DNA from: Candidatus Sumerlaeota bacterium
GTDB taxonomy: Bacteria; Sumerlaeota; Sumerlaeia; JADFCW01
Assembly (NCBI GenBank): GCA_017161705.1
Contig: JADFCW010000037.1
Span: 1-33,924 of the forward strand
DNA length: 33,924 nucleotides
Direction: 5' to 3'
Shown here: positions 7,836 through 15,967 of the stretch, piece after piece
How positions within the stretch are numbered: the stretch's first letter is position 1
Layout of the letters: each line of letters begins with the position of its first letter
Notes under the pieces: generated by a model
The model's database searches: none
The model's input: only the letters and a program-made list of their open reading frames with translations
Told to the model about the DNA's origin: nothing
Program-made: the position numbers and the translations under genes

Positions 7836-9935
7836 TTACGGGGCGGCCGTCAATCGGTAGAGCGTTGGATCGGTCTCCGTGCGCCCGGGCAACACGCAGA
7901 CAAACGGTCCTGCCGGATCGCGCAGCCACTCCAACTCCAAGCGGCTCTTGTCCGGCTCGATGAGCGGGCCGACTGCAATCAGGCTGATGCCGCGCTCGCG
8001 CAGCATTTGGATCCAGTCCGCCGAGTTGTCCGACCCCGCCGGCACATAGTGCACGTGCCGGTCCAACCGCCGGCCGTACAGAACATAGCTTCGGCGGCTG
8101 GCCAGATAGCCGATCGGTTCGTCGGCGCGGACAAGTTTATCCAGATAGCGCACGACCTGGCCGTAGAAAATTCCCCGCAGCTGTTCGCGCCGCTGCCGTG
8201 CAGCAAAGGTTCCGCCAAGGAAAACAACGATGGCCGCTGCCATCAGCCACGTCTGTCCGGCGATCCGAAGGTCCAGCCTCGCAGCAACCCGTCCGCTGCG
8301 CAAAATCCCATACAGCCCCCATGCCAAAATGATCGCTCCACCGACATACGCCGCGCGAGGCTTGTCCAGGGCCAGCGCCGCAGCCGCCAAAGCCACGACC
8401 GCCGCGATCTCGTCGCGCGCTCGCAGCATCGTCGCCGCCGCTGCCGCCAAAACCGCCAGGACGGCAACCATCGGAAAGGCAAATCGCATCTGTCCCCCCA
8501 TCCAGGGGGTCAGGGTGAACCCGAACGATCCGTTGTCGGCACTGAAAGGCGTCGTCCAATAAAGAAACCCCGTTACCGCCAGCAGCGCGGCCAAACCCGC
8601 AAACGCGCGTGTGGGCAACTTCCGGCCGCGCGATAACGCCCAGCCAGCCGGCAGCGCCATGCAGGGAACCAGCAGAGCGAGAAAGGGAAACCCCAGCCGT
8701 TGCCAGACCTGCCCAATAAGAATTTCCCAATGCCGGGCATCGTTGAAATGAAACAATCCGGCCAATGTCGTCCGCCCGAAATCCGCAACCCCATAGGGGC
8801 CGGGGATTATCACGTGTCCGCCGACAGCGACTTGCAGGTAGCCCAGAGGATTGCCCAACATCGCCCAGTTGCGAACATACCAGAAGCCGCCGAGCAGAAG
8901 CATAATCCCTGCGCCTACAGCCGGGAGTGCAGACCGGGGGAATCGCCCGCCGACGGCAGCAGCGGGAGACGAACCTACCGACATGGCCGGCCTGTCTTCT
9001 GCGCTTCTTCGCCCGACGGCTAGAACCGCCCACGCAGCGGCGAGAACCGCCCCATAGGCCAGGCCGGAAGTGCGAGTTCCCGCCAGCGCGCCCAGCGTTG
9101 CCAGAAACAACGCCAAATGCACGGGCGATCTCCGGCGGGAAAAAGAAACCGCCAGACTGAGCCCGCTCATGAAAAACGCCGCAAGTGCAAGGTCCACATG
9201 CATCTCATTCACATGCTCGACAACCAGCGGAATGCACTGCACCAGGGCCGCCGCCGCAAGACCTTTCGCCCGCGTCGCGCCCAACTCGATCCCCGCCCGA
9301 TATACCGCCAGTCCCAGCATCGCCCACGCGATCAGGTTCGGAAATGCAACGGCCAAATCCCCGCGGAACGGCATAATGCACAGCGCCCCGAGAATGTGCC
9401 ACCCATAGGGGTATGTGCTGGGAAGTTCCGGATAGTAAAACTGCTCGAGCATCTCGAATCGCCCCCTCTGATACCAGCGCGCAAGCGTTGGCAGATGGTA
9501 GCCGAGGGAGTCGTATTCGACGATCGGCACGCTGAAGACCGTCCACGCAAGGCGCAAACCCAGACAGACCAGCGACAGAATCATTAGCCCGTCCAGCGGG
9601 CCGCAAGGCTTTTCAGATTGAAACAGAGCGGGAACGGAAACCGAGGCGACCGGCCGATTGAGCCGGCGCCACGCAACGCCGCCGGCCGCCAGATAGAGGA
9701 CTTCCGCGAAATATACTGCCCCCGGCGTCAGACAGTGGAACATCCCCAGCAACAGCCCCCCAAGCATCTGAAGCAGACACCATGTCAGAACGGCAACAAA
9801 CAGGCTGGCCGAGCGGCGATGTGGCGACCCCTCGCCCGCGTCCGCCAATGCCGCGCAAGCCAGCGCCAGAGGCACAGGCCCTGCCAAAATCAGCAGAAAC
9901 AACAAACACTGCCCGATGTGTTCCAGAACGGTCAT
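7836..9935 (-). CDS. Polytopic GT-C-like (GT39/ArnT-type) glycosyltransferase
   Basis: A 699-residue multi-pass membrane protein with more than ten hydrophobic segments over roughly residues 8-600 and a C-terminal globular part (about 600-699). After the third hydrophobic stretch comes IVEYDSLGYHLP (about 138-149; Asp142). An acidic D-x-x-x-Y-H element in the first large loop is typical of GT-C enzymes that use polyprenyl-phosphate-linked sugars. The soluble tail contains GYLASRRSYVLYG and a segment like the tails of GT39-type proteins. It probably works in the inner membrane on envelope glycans or glycoproteins, perhaps with the two glycan genes downstream, but it is separated from them by 429 bp. 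The ATG lies before the first membrane helix; no good ribosome site was seen. Specific donor and acceptor unknown. Confidence 0.7.
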   Translation of the reverse strand: MTVLEHIGQCLLFLLILAGPVPLALACAALADAGEGSPHRRSASLFVAVLTWCLLQMLGGLLLGMFHCLTPGAVYFAEVLYLAAGGVAWRRLNRPVASVSVPALFQSEKPCGPLDGLMILSLVCLGLRLAWTVFSVPIVEYDSLGYHLPTLARWYQRGRFEMLEQFYYPELPSTYPYGWHILGALCIMPFRGDLAVAFPNLIAWAMLGLAVYRAGIELGATRAKGLAAAALVQCIPLVVEHVNEMHVDLALAAFFMSGLSLAVSFSRRRSPVHLALFLATLGALAGTRTSGLAYGAVLAAAWAVLAVGRRSAEDRPAMSVGSSPAAAVGGRFPRSALPAVGAGIMLLLGGFWYVRNWAMLGNPLGYLQVAVGGHVIIPGPYGVADFGRTTLAGLFHFNDARHWEILIGQVWQRLGFPFLALLVPCMALPAGWALSRGRKLPTRAFAGLAALLAVTGFLYWTTPFSADNGSFGFTLTPWMGGQMRFAFPMVAVLAVLAAAAATMLRARDEIAAVVALAAAALALDKPRAAYVGGAIILAWGLYGILRSGRVAARLDLRIAGQTWLMAAAIVVFLGGTFAARQRREQLRGIFYGQVVRYLDKLVRADEPIGYLASRRSYVLYGRRLDRHVHYVPAGSDNSADWIQMLRERGISLIAVGPLIEPDKSRLELEWLRDPAGPFVCVLPGRTETDPTLYRLTAAP

Positions 9936-9987
9936 GTGTGGGGAGAACTCTCAGCCCAATTTCCCAGAAATGGATCTTACCCTGTAC

Positions 9988-10488
9988 GTAGTTCACGCTT
10001 CAGCGTGCCGTTCGTAGTTCAAACTTTAGTTTGCCGTTTGTAGTTCACGCTTCAGCGTGCTCTGTTTCACCCATAACAGCAACCTAAAGGTTGAACTACG
10101 TACGGAAGCTCGTAGTTCACGCTTCAGCGTGCCGTTCGTAGTTCAAACTTTAGTTTGCCGTTTGTAGTTCACGCTTCAGCGTGCCGTTCGTTGTTCACGC
10201 TTCAGCGTGCACTATTAATGCTTCAAGCGGTAATTGATAGATACAATAATCCAACCGCTTGCAGTCCGCACTTCGGCTCGATAAATGTCCTCTGTGCTGC
10301 AATGGGGCAATATTTTTGTGGCGGCTACGCGATAGAAGCCCACCTGAAGAACAAGATGATACAACAAACTGAAGTTTGGACTACAAACAACACGCTGAAG
10401 CGTGAACTACATTCAACAAACTGAAGTTTGGACTACAAACAACACGCTGAAGCGTGAACTACATACAGCAAGCTAAAGTCTAAACTGC
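9988..10488. repeat. Cluster of 26-bp hairpin (REP/MITE-like) repeats in two opposed arms
   Basis: Seven units in the plus orientation start at 9988, 10014, 10040, 10112, 10138, 10164 and 10190, with exact 26-bp steps. Five inverted units start at 10362, 10388, 10414, 10440 and 10466, also at 26-bp steps. One extra inverted unit is at 10081-10099. Each unit is a GTAGTTC-type tag (or its complement) plus a short palindrome: CACGC-TTCA-GCGTG or CAAAC-TTTA-GTTTG in the left arm, and CACGC-TGAA-GCGTG or CAAAC-TGAA-GTTTG in the right arm. A 73-bp three-unit block is duplicated exactly (9988-10060 and 10112-10184), and the right arm contains a nearly exact 52-bp duplication. The last unit (10466) is degenerate. 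Between the arms lies a unique segment of about 150 bp containing an 8-bp inverted repeat (10224-10231 with 10254-10261). No transposase gene is nearby. The region fills the gap between two minus-strand genes. Confidence 0.9.
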
Positions 10489-10528
10489 ATGCGGTTCCCA
10501 GCAAAGAACTATTGGAAAGCACTAGCGG

Positions 10529-12061
10529 CTATTTCGCGGGCAACCGCAGCCGTGCATCGCTCAGGTCCAGCCGATACATAATCTGATTGTAATCGTAGCG
10601 CGGCGTCGGATCGGGATTGCCACTGAACGTGTTGGCGTACGTGCCCTCGAAGTAGATCAGCCGTCCCCCGTCCTGATCAAAGAACGGATGATGCACGGGA
10701 TTGTAGAAGGTGTATTTGTTGTGCGTGACAATCTTCCGCGCCCAATTCCAGGGCCCAGTAATGGCATCAGACTCGCTGTACCAGACTTCGCCGAGAAACG
10801 AGGACTCCCCGCCGATCTGCACGGCAATCAGGATCCACTTCTTGCGATAATCGTTCCAGGCAATCGAGCCGCTGTGCATGACAATGGTTTTCGATGTTTC
10901 CACATCTTTGGGTTGATAGCGCGCCTCGTCCGGCTTGATTTTGCCCGCCTGGATCAGCTCCTTCTCGCGGTCGGCGTCAATCGGGTCGGTGTGCCGCTTC
11001 CAGGAATAGAGCAGGCGGCCGTGAGGGTCGCGCTCGATCTTTGAACCGGCTTTCTCATACCGGCTGCCCTCGGCCAGACAGGTGAACGCCTCGTAGGCGT
11101 CGGGATCAGCAAGGTCGTTGAAAGCGGCCCGGACGCGCATGGTTGCATAAGGGGTTGGAAACACGAAGTAGTCGCCGTCTTTTTCCTTCACGCGCACGGG
11201 ATGCGCGCGCGGGCAGCGCACCTTGTCGTTGAGATCGAGTTCCTTATACTTCTTGAAAATCTCCTCCTTCTCATCCCACAAGCAAATTCCGTGTTCGAGC
11301 ATCGTGCCGAGGTCTTTCATCCGCGCATAATGGCCCGCCATGCGTTCGACACCGTTTTCGTCGCGCACAATCACAAAGCCGTCCAGCCACATCATACCGG
11401 GAGCCTGGGTCGGGGCCATCTTCCGGCTGAACCCGTCGGGGCCAACCCAGTATTCGAGGTCCACCCCGACCGACGGATCGAGGCCGCCTTTGCCCGGCGG
11501 CAGCGACGTAGCCCCCGACATCTGGAAAAGACCCAGCGGGTAGGACACTCGGTTCGTGTCGCCCCAGAACCAATAAATCTTGTCGCGCCATAAAACCGCC
11601 AGCGTCGAGTCCTGGCCCATCACTTGTCCATTGAGGACGGGCCGGCGCGTAGGCACCGGTTCACCCGCCAGCACACTGTCGGCATAGATGCCCGCGCCCG
11701 TGATCCGATACAGGCGCTCGGCGATGTTGAGGCGCTTGATCTTCAACTCCGCGCTGCCGCCCTCCCGAACCTCCAGCGCCTTGCCCGCCATTCCAAAACC
11801 ATCCCTGGGAAACTCGTACCCATGGCTGGAGACAAAGAACCACACCTTCTGATCCATCAACCCCGGTTCGTAAAATGCGACAATGCCGTTGCTATCAGTG
11901 TAGTAGCGAAGGTTGTTGGTCGTTTTCAGTTCGACCAACGGCACGCCGCGGCCCGTCTGGTCGTCCACAACTTTGATTTTAAAATAGCGCGACGGCGGCG
12001 CGGCCGCTAGAGAAAAGCATACCGCAAGCACTGCCGCCAAGTGCTGTCCCGCTTGGCTCAT
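10529..12061 (-). CDS. Secreted beta-propeller protein with N-terminal carboxypeptidase-regulatory-like domain (DUF4185/glycosidase-like)
   Basis: 510 residues from the ATG at 12061, which has GGGAG nine nt upstream and opens a signal peptide (MSQAGQHLAAVLAVCFSLAAA); an in-frame extension upstream to 12103 is less likely. Residues about 25-120 form a beta domain with VDDQTGRGVPLVEL and TDSNGIVAFYEP, typical of carboxypeptidase-regulatory or Ig-like folds. The remainder has repeated W/Y/G-D strands such as GQDSTLAVLWRDKIYWFWGDTN, DGFVIVRDENG and MHSGSIAWNDYRKKWILI. This pattern fits a five-bladed propeller of the GH43/GH32/DUF4185 kind; some DUF4185 members are known endo-D-arabinanases (GH183). 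The GDTN element at the start of the propeller is the best family clue. It follows the FG-GAP gene after 101 bp on the same strand. Enzymatic activity is not established; the family link is from pattern only. Confidence 0.6.
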   Translation of the reverse strand: MSQAGQHLAAVLAVCFSLAAAPPSRYFKIKVVDDQTGRGVPLVELKTTNNLRYYTDSNGIVAFYEPGLMDQKVWFFVSSHGYEFPRDGFGMAGKALEVREGGSAELKIKRLNIAERLYRITGAGIYADSVLAGEPVPTRRPVLNGQVMGQDSTLAVLWRDKIYWFWGDTNRVSYPLGLFQMSGATSLPPGKGGLDPSVGVDLEYWVGPDGFSRKMAPTQAPGMMWLDGFVIVRDENGVERMAGHYARMKDLGTMLEHGICLWDEKEEIFKKYKELDLNDKVRCPRAHPVRVKEKDGDYFVFPTPYATMRVRAAFNDLADPDAYEAFTCLAEGSRYEKAGSKIERDPHGRLLYSWKRHTDPIDADREKELIQAGKIKPDEARYQPKDVETSKTIVMHSGSIAWNDYRKKWILIAVQIGGESSFLGEVWYSESDAITGPWNWARKIVTHNKYTFYNPVHHPFFDQDGGRLIYFEGTYANTFSGNPDPTPRYDYNQIMYRLDLSDARLRLPAK

Positions 12062-12162
12062 GGTTTTTGCTCCCGGCAACAAGACTCGCTGTCTATCCGG
12101 CAAACGTTCGCATGTGGGCCAGCGGATCGGTCAGCCGTTCGGCCCCGCCCTGTCAGAGTTCG

Positions 12163-13734
12163 TTACGGCAACGACAGCCACACGCTCAACGCGCCTGCTT
12201 CGGGATCGAACGTGATCAGATCGCTCCGGCCATCGCCGTTCAAGTCCACAATCCGCCAGACGCTGTCTTCGGTCATCGAAAGAGTTTTCGCCGGCCGCGA
12301 TCCGATCTGACCGCTGCTCGACAGATACACGTCGGCGCGGTCGGGGCGCGTGCGAACGATCAGGTCGGCCGCGCCGTCGCCGTTAAAATCCCCGTCGAGC
12401 GAAAACGGCGGGAACCGCCGCGGATGAAACGAACGGTTGCGAATCTGGAAATGGAAATCGCGGTCGGGTTTGCGCGGATAGCCGCCGGCCGAACCGTGCA
12501 GAAACCGCAGCATCACGCCGACCTCGCGCCCCAGGACCAGGCTGATCAGGTCCTCGGTCGAGCCGAATGTGTAGCGAAATTGCGAAAACGCCACGTCGGC
12601 ATAGCCGTCGCGGTTCCAGTCGCCATACAGCACGATCCCTACTGGATCATGGGTGGTGTATCGAATGCTGGGCTGATCGAATCGAAATTCACTCTGCGGC
12701 GGCGAAAGAAAGATTTCAAGAACGGTGCGCGGCGTAACGATGTCCAGATTGCTTTCCACACGGAGCAGATCCAGGTAGCCGTCGCCGTTGAGGTCGAGAT
12801 ACGTCTGGCCCCCGCGGTCGGCCGGTGCGATGCGAACCTGCGTTGGGGCGGTTGTAAAATGCAGTGGGTCGCGCAGCGCATAGCACTCCGCGCGGAGCGT
12901 CGCGGGCCGGTTCGCGGTCTCGCGTCGAATGGCAAGGAGTTCCGCCCGTCCGTCGCCGTTGAGGTCTTGCAGTCGAAAAGTGGGAAACGTTATCTCCGAT
13001 TGAAAGCTGAGCGCTCGAATATTCGGTTGCGCCCGACTGGCCGTCAGCGGCAACGCGCCCAAGAACTGCCGCGACCGCGCCGCCATGGGGGGCATCTGAA
13101 CTGTGTCCCATGTTTTGCCGTCGGCTGCCCGGCGAAGCACCTCGATACCTTCCATGCGGGGCAGCCAGATCTCGGGTGTGCCGTCGCCGTCGAGGTCGGC
13201 GAGAAAGTCCAGCCGCTGGGGCAGCGGCGCCTGCTGGCCGCCGTCAAACATCGTGCGGTCGCACAAAGGTATCCATTCCAAACGCGGCGGTTCGCCGTCG
13301 AGCCGGACACTGAATATGCCGCGCGGCAGCGCCGCCACCAGCGACTCCGAAGTCCCCCGGGCCAGCGACGCCACGGTCAGATAACAGGTTCCGGCGACTG
13401 CATCGCCCTCGACACGCGTATCGAGGGTCGTCCAGTGGGCCAACGCCGGCCGCCGCACCGTCCCGCCGATTCGCAGCACGCGCAGCCGACCGTCGCTTCC
13501 CGGAAGCACAACCTCTCTGCGGCCGTCGCCCGAGAGGTCCACCGCGACCATCGAGTTGAAGAGCGGCTGCGGGTCGGGCCGAGTCTTGGGCACTGCCTGA
13601 AACAGCGGCCCGAGGCGGATTTGGGCTTCTACCAGGTCAAAGGCCTGCCCGGGCGCGCTCATTAGTCCCAGACAGACCGTTACCGCAAAAAAGGACTTTA
13701 GGCCTGCAGCTCGCTTTGCCATCTCGTGCAGCAA
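12163..13734 (-). CDS. Secreted FG-GAP/VCBS-repeat beta-propeller protein
   Basis: About 523 residues from a TTG at 13734. AAGGAG lies nine nt before this TTG, whereas the first ATG (13722) is about 21 nt from it and the farther upstream frame lacks a site, so the TTG start is preferred. A signal peptide follows (KSFFAVTVCLGLMSAPGQAF). The mature part carries seven calcium-loop motifs of the FG-GAP type: VDLSGDGRREVV, ADLDGDGTPEIW, QDLNGDGRAELL, LDLNGDGYLDLL, GDWNRDGYADVA, GDFNGDGAADLI and VDLNGDGRSDLI. This spacing suggests a seven-bladed integrin-alpha-like propeller that binds Ca2+, exported to the periplasm or surface. Such proteins serve in adhesion or carbohydrate binding; no enzymatic motif was seen. 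Possibly one transcription unit with the propeller gene downstream. Confidence 0.82.
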   Translation of the reverse strand: MLHEMAKRAAGLKSFFAVTVCLGLMSAPGQAFDLVEAQIRLGPLFQAVPKTRPDPQPLFNSMVAVDLSGDGRREVVLPGSDGRLRVLRIGGTVRRPALAHWTTLDTRVEGDAVAGTCYLTVASLARGTSESLVAALPRGIFSVRLDGEPPRLEWIPLCDRTMFDGGQQAPLPQRLDFLADLDGDGTPEIWLPRMEGIEVLRRAADGKTWDTVQMPPMAARSRQFLGALPLTASRAQPNIRALSFQSEITFPTFRLQDLNGDGRAELLAIRRETANRPATLRAECYALRDPLHFTTAPTQVRIAPADRGGQTYLDLNGDGYLDLLRVESNLDIVTPRTVLEIFLSPPQSEFRFDQPSIRYTTHDPVGIVLYGDWNRDGYADVAFSQFRYTFGSTEDLISLVLGREVGVMLRFLHGSAGGYPRKPDRDFHFQIRNRSFHPRRFPPFSLDGDFNGDGAADLIVRTRPDRADVYLSSSGQIGSRPAKTLSMTEDSVWRIVDLNGDGRSDLITFDPEAGALSVWLSLP

Positions 13735-13804
13735 ATTCTTGCTCTCCTTTATTCCACTCGCACGCGAAATCGTATTTGCCTTTGCCAGCCGCAATCTGCT
13801 AGCC

Positions 13805-13833
13805 AGTAAGCCCGCGGGGGGATGGATTGTCAA
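13805..13833 (-). promoter_or_regulatory. Possible promoter of the FG-GAP gene
   Basis: On the minus strand a perfect TTGACA (13828-13833) is followed after 17 nt by CTTACT (13805-13810), a poor -10. It lies about 70 nt before the proposed TTG start, within the divergent gap shared with mltG. Weak prediction. Confidence 0.28.
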
Positions 13834-13932
13834 CCCCGCCTTCTACGCCGCACATCGAAGGAAAACAATCCGCCATGCGGCCTCGATATTGGTGACGACA
13901 CTTGGAGTCAAGCCGCGGACGCCGTAAACCCT

Positions 13933-15018
13933 ATGGACCCCCTTGCCCCACAAAACGCTTCGCCGCCTGCGCCGCCAAGGGCGCCCAAACGCACGCGCCA
14001 GCGCCTCGCACTCGGTTTTCTTTGCGCACTTTTCGCTCTGATCGGCCTGTCGCTAGCAGGCGCCGCTTGGCTCTACCGTTGCCTGAACAGCCCTATTTCC
14101 ACAAGCCCTTTTGAAGCCACGGTGGTCATCCGGCGTGGGGCATCTTGCCGCACTATCAAAGAGTCCCTTCGGGCTGCCGGCCTGCTGCCCTATCCGCTGG
14201 TCTTTGACTATCTGGCATGGCGCGGGCGCGGCACCGACCACCTGAAGCCGGGCCGCTATTCTTTCGATTCCCGTCATACGCCGAAGCAAATCTACGATGT
14301 CCTGAGGCGCGGCGCGCCGGTTCGCATCACCGTCCCCGAAGGCTGGACAGTTCGCCAGATTGCCGCGCGGCTGGCCGCCGAAGACCTGTTGGCCTCTGCC
14401 GACGAGTTTTCCTCCGCCGCCCGCAACCCCGCTTTCTTGGCCCGTCATGGTATTGCCGGACCGACCGCCGAAGGCTATCTCCTCCCCGAAACTTATTTGT
14501 TCGACCCTGGAGTTTCGCCGGTCGAGATTCTCGACAAAATGGCCGCCGCGTTTGCCCGCGAGTATGCCGCAGAGGCTGCCCGTCCTCGCCCCGACTCGCT
14601 GACGTGGCATCAGATCGTAACGCTCGCTTCCATGATCGAGCGCGAAACAGCCAACGACGCCGAAAAGCCGCTCATCGCCTCTGTGTATTATAACCGTCTG
14701 CGCCGCGACATGACCCTGAACTGCGATGCCACGCTTTGCTACTGGCTCGACAAGTGGCACGAACCGCTGACCCTGGCCGATCTCAAGAAAGACTTCCCCT
14801 ACAATACCTACCTGCACAAGGGACTGCCGCCCGGCCCCATTGGCTGCATTGGACGCAAGTCGCTCGAAGCCGCTCTCGCCCCCGCCGCAACCGACTATCT
14901 TTACTACTGCCAGCGTGACGCCCATAGCCACGTTTTCTCGAAGACCTATGCCGAGCACGAGGCAGCCGTAAAGAAGTATATCCGAAAAGATTTGACGGAC
15001 ACTGGGGGAAAAAAGTAG
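13933..15018 (+). CDS. mltG: MltG (YceG-like) endolytic murein transglycosylase
   Basis: 361 residues from the ATG at 13933, which gives the usual order: short Pro-rich cytoplasmic tail, one membrane helix (about 26-50), then a periplasmic part. The YceG domain is clear: a LysM-like segment with VPEGWTVRQIAARL, EGYLLPETYLF, the catalytic segment LASMIERETA with Glu236 at the place of E. coli Glu218, SVYYNRL, YNTYLHKGLPPGPI and DYLYYCQRDAHSHVFSKTYAEH near the end. MltG cleaves nascent glycan strands inside the chain and sets their length next to the elongating synthases. One variation is LNCDATLCYWL where most relatives have a D-P-T-V-x-Y type motif. psd follows 162 nt downstream on the same strand. 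No strong ribosome site is seen at 13933, and an in-frame upstream extension to 13822 exists but lacks MltG-like sequence. Confidence 0.95.
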   Translation: MDPLAPQNASPPAPPRAPKRTRQRLALGFLCALFALIGLSLAGAAWLYRCLNSPISTSPFEATVVIRRGASCRTIKESLRAAGLLPYPLVFDYLAWRGRGTDHLKPGRYSFDSRHTPKQIYDVLRRGAPVRITVPEGWTVRQIAARLAAEDLLASADEFSSAARNPAFLARHGIAGPTAEGYLLPETYLFDPGVSPVEILDKMAAAFAREYAAEAARPRPDSLTWHQIVTLASMIERETANDAEKPLIASVYYNRLRRDMTLNCDATLCYWLDKWHEPLTLADLKKDFPYNTYLHKGLPPGPIGCIGRKSLEAALAPAATDYLYYCQRDAHSHVFSKTYAEHEAAVKKYIRKDLTDTGGKK

Positions 15019-15024
15019 ATTTAC

Positions 15025-15055
15025 TTTCAATATGTGTGTGTAAGTCATTTATAAT
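15025..15055 (+). promoter_or_regulatory. Possible promoter upstream of psd
   Basis: A perfect TATAAT at 15050-15055 lies in an AT-rich 55-bp patch directly after mltG. The best upstream partner, TTTCAA (15025-15030, 19-nt spacing), is poor. The distance to the psd ATG is about 125 nt. The intervening leader contains a 9-bp inverted repeat AAGCATGAA...TTCATGCTT. Confidence 0.35.
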
Positions 15056-15180
15056 CAGTAATATATTGATGAAAGCATGAATCCGTTGGCCTCTGCCGCA
15101 TCACCGGGGGTGAATGGTCGGTCAACCCTTTCATGCTTCGGGTAATCGGAGTACTTTCCAAGACAAGGAGGATTGCCGCC

Positions 15181-15843
15181 ATGGATGCCGAGCAGCGATT
15201 TCGCATTCCTCTGGCCAAAGAGGGACTGCCCTTCATTCTTGCGTTGGTCGGGTTGACTGTCGTGCTCTGCCTGATTGGCTGGAAAATCCCCGCCGCCTTT
15301 GCCGGTGCCGCAGTCCTTTTCGTCCTCTATTTCTTCCGCGACCCCGAACGCAAGCCGCCTCGCATCGCCGAGGCCGTCCTATCGGCGGCCGACGGCCGCG
15401 TGACCGCCATCGAGGAGTCGGAGCACCCAGCGTTTCCAGAAGGCCGCGCCCGCCGAATCTCCGTTTTTCTATCCCTGTTTAGCGTCCACATCAACCGGTC
15501 GCCGATTACCGCGCAAGTCGAGGACATCGAATACCGCCCGGGGGCCTTTCTCAGCGCGACACGCGACGAATCCGCCGAAAAAAACGAGCGCAACCGTATC
15601 CAACTGCGAAATGGTTCGCTGCGGATTATTGTGGACCAGATTGCCGGAGTGATTGCCCGGCGAATTGTCTGCTCCTGCAAGGTGGGGGATATGGTTGCGC
15701 AAGGGCAGCGCATCGGCTTGATTCGCTTTGGCTCGCGAACCGACGTCTATGTTCCCCTCAATGCCGAGGTGCGGGTTAAAAAGGGAATGAAAGTCCGCGG
15801 CGGGGAAACGGTCCTGGCGATTCTGCCGGCTCCAAGGGAATAA
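15181..15843 (+). CDS. psd: Phosphatidylserine decarboxylase, short form
   Basis: 220 residues from the ATG at 15181, chosen because AAGGAGG stands nine nt upstream; an in-frame codon at 15133 has no such site. The enzyme removes CO2 from phosphatidylserine to give phosphatidylethanolamine at the inner membrane. Two membrane segments near the N-terminus (about 13-50) are followed by FFRDPERKPP, SAADGRV, the core FLSLFSVHINRSP and the self-cleavage region IGLIRFGSRTDVYVP. Gly184-Ser185 is the expected cleavage site, where Ser185 becomes the pyruvoyl group of the alpha chain. The length and FGS motif match the short archaeal-type Psd family rather than the longer E. coli type. No pssA partner lies next to it. 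It converges with the PfkB kinase gene across 124 bp. Confidence 0.95.
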   Translation: MDAEQRFRIPLAKEGLPFILALVGLTVVLCLIGWKIPAAFAGAAVLFVLYFFRDPERKPPRIAEAVLSAADGRVTAIEESEHPAFPEGRARRISVFLSLFSVHINRSPITAQVEDIEYRPGAFLSATRDESAEKNERNRIQLRNGSLRIIVDQIAGVIARRIVCSCKVGDMVAQGQRIGLIRFGSRTDVYVPLNAEVRVKKGMKVRGGETVLAILPAPRE

Positions 15844-15967
15844 AACCCCCGGCGGGTAGTCTGCCTTTGTTTATGAGGCTCACGTCCAAATCGAACGCGC
15901 GTCGAACGCGGGCGATCGCCGCCGGCGCGGGCCGTCGCGGCTCCAGGTCCTGCAAAAGACTCGCACA

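Noticed and set aside
9988-10488. CRISPR-like regular repeats
   Set aside because: The 26-bp period has no unique spacers between repeats, units are present in both orientations, stems covary and no cas gene is near.
12067-13665. Plus-strand open frame of 532 codons
   Set aside because: Antisense to the FG-GAP gene, whose seven calcium loops and signal peptide leave no doubt about the coding strand.
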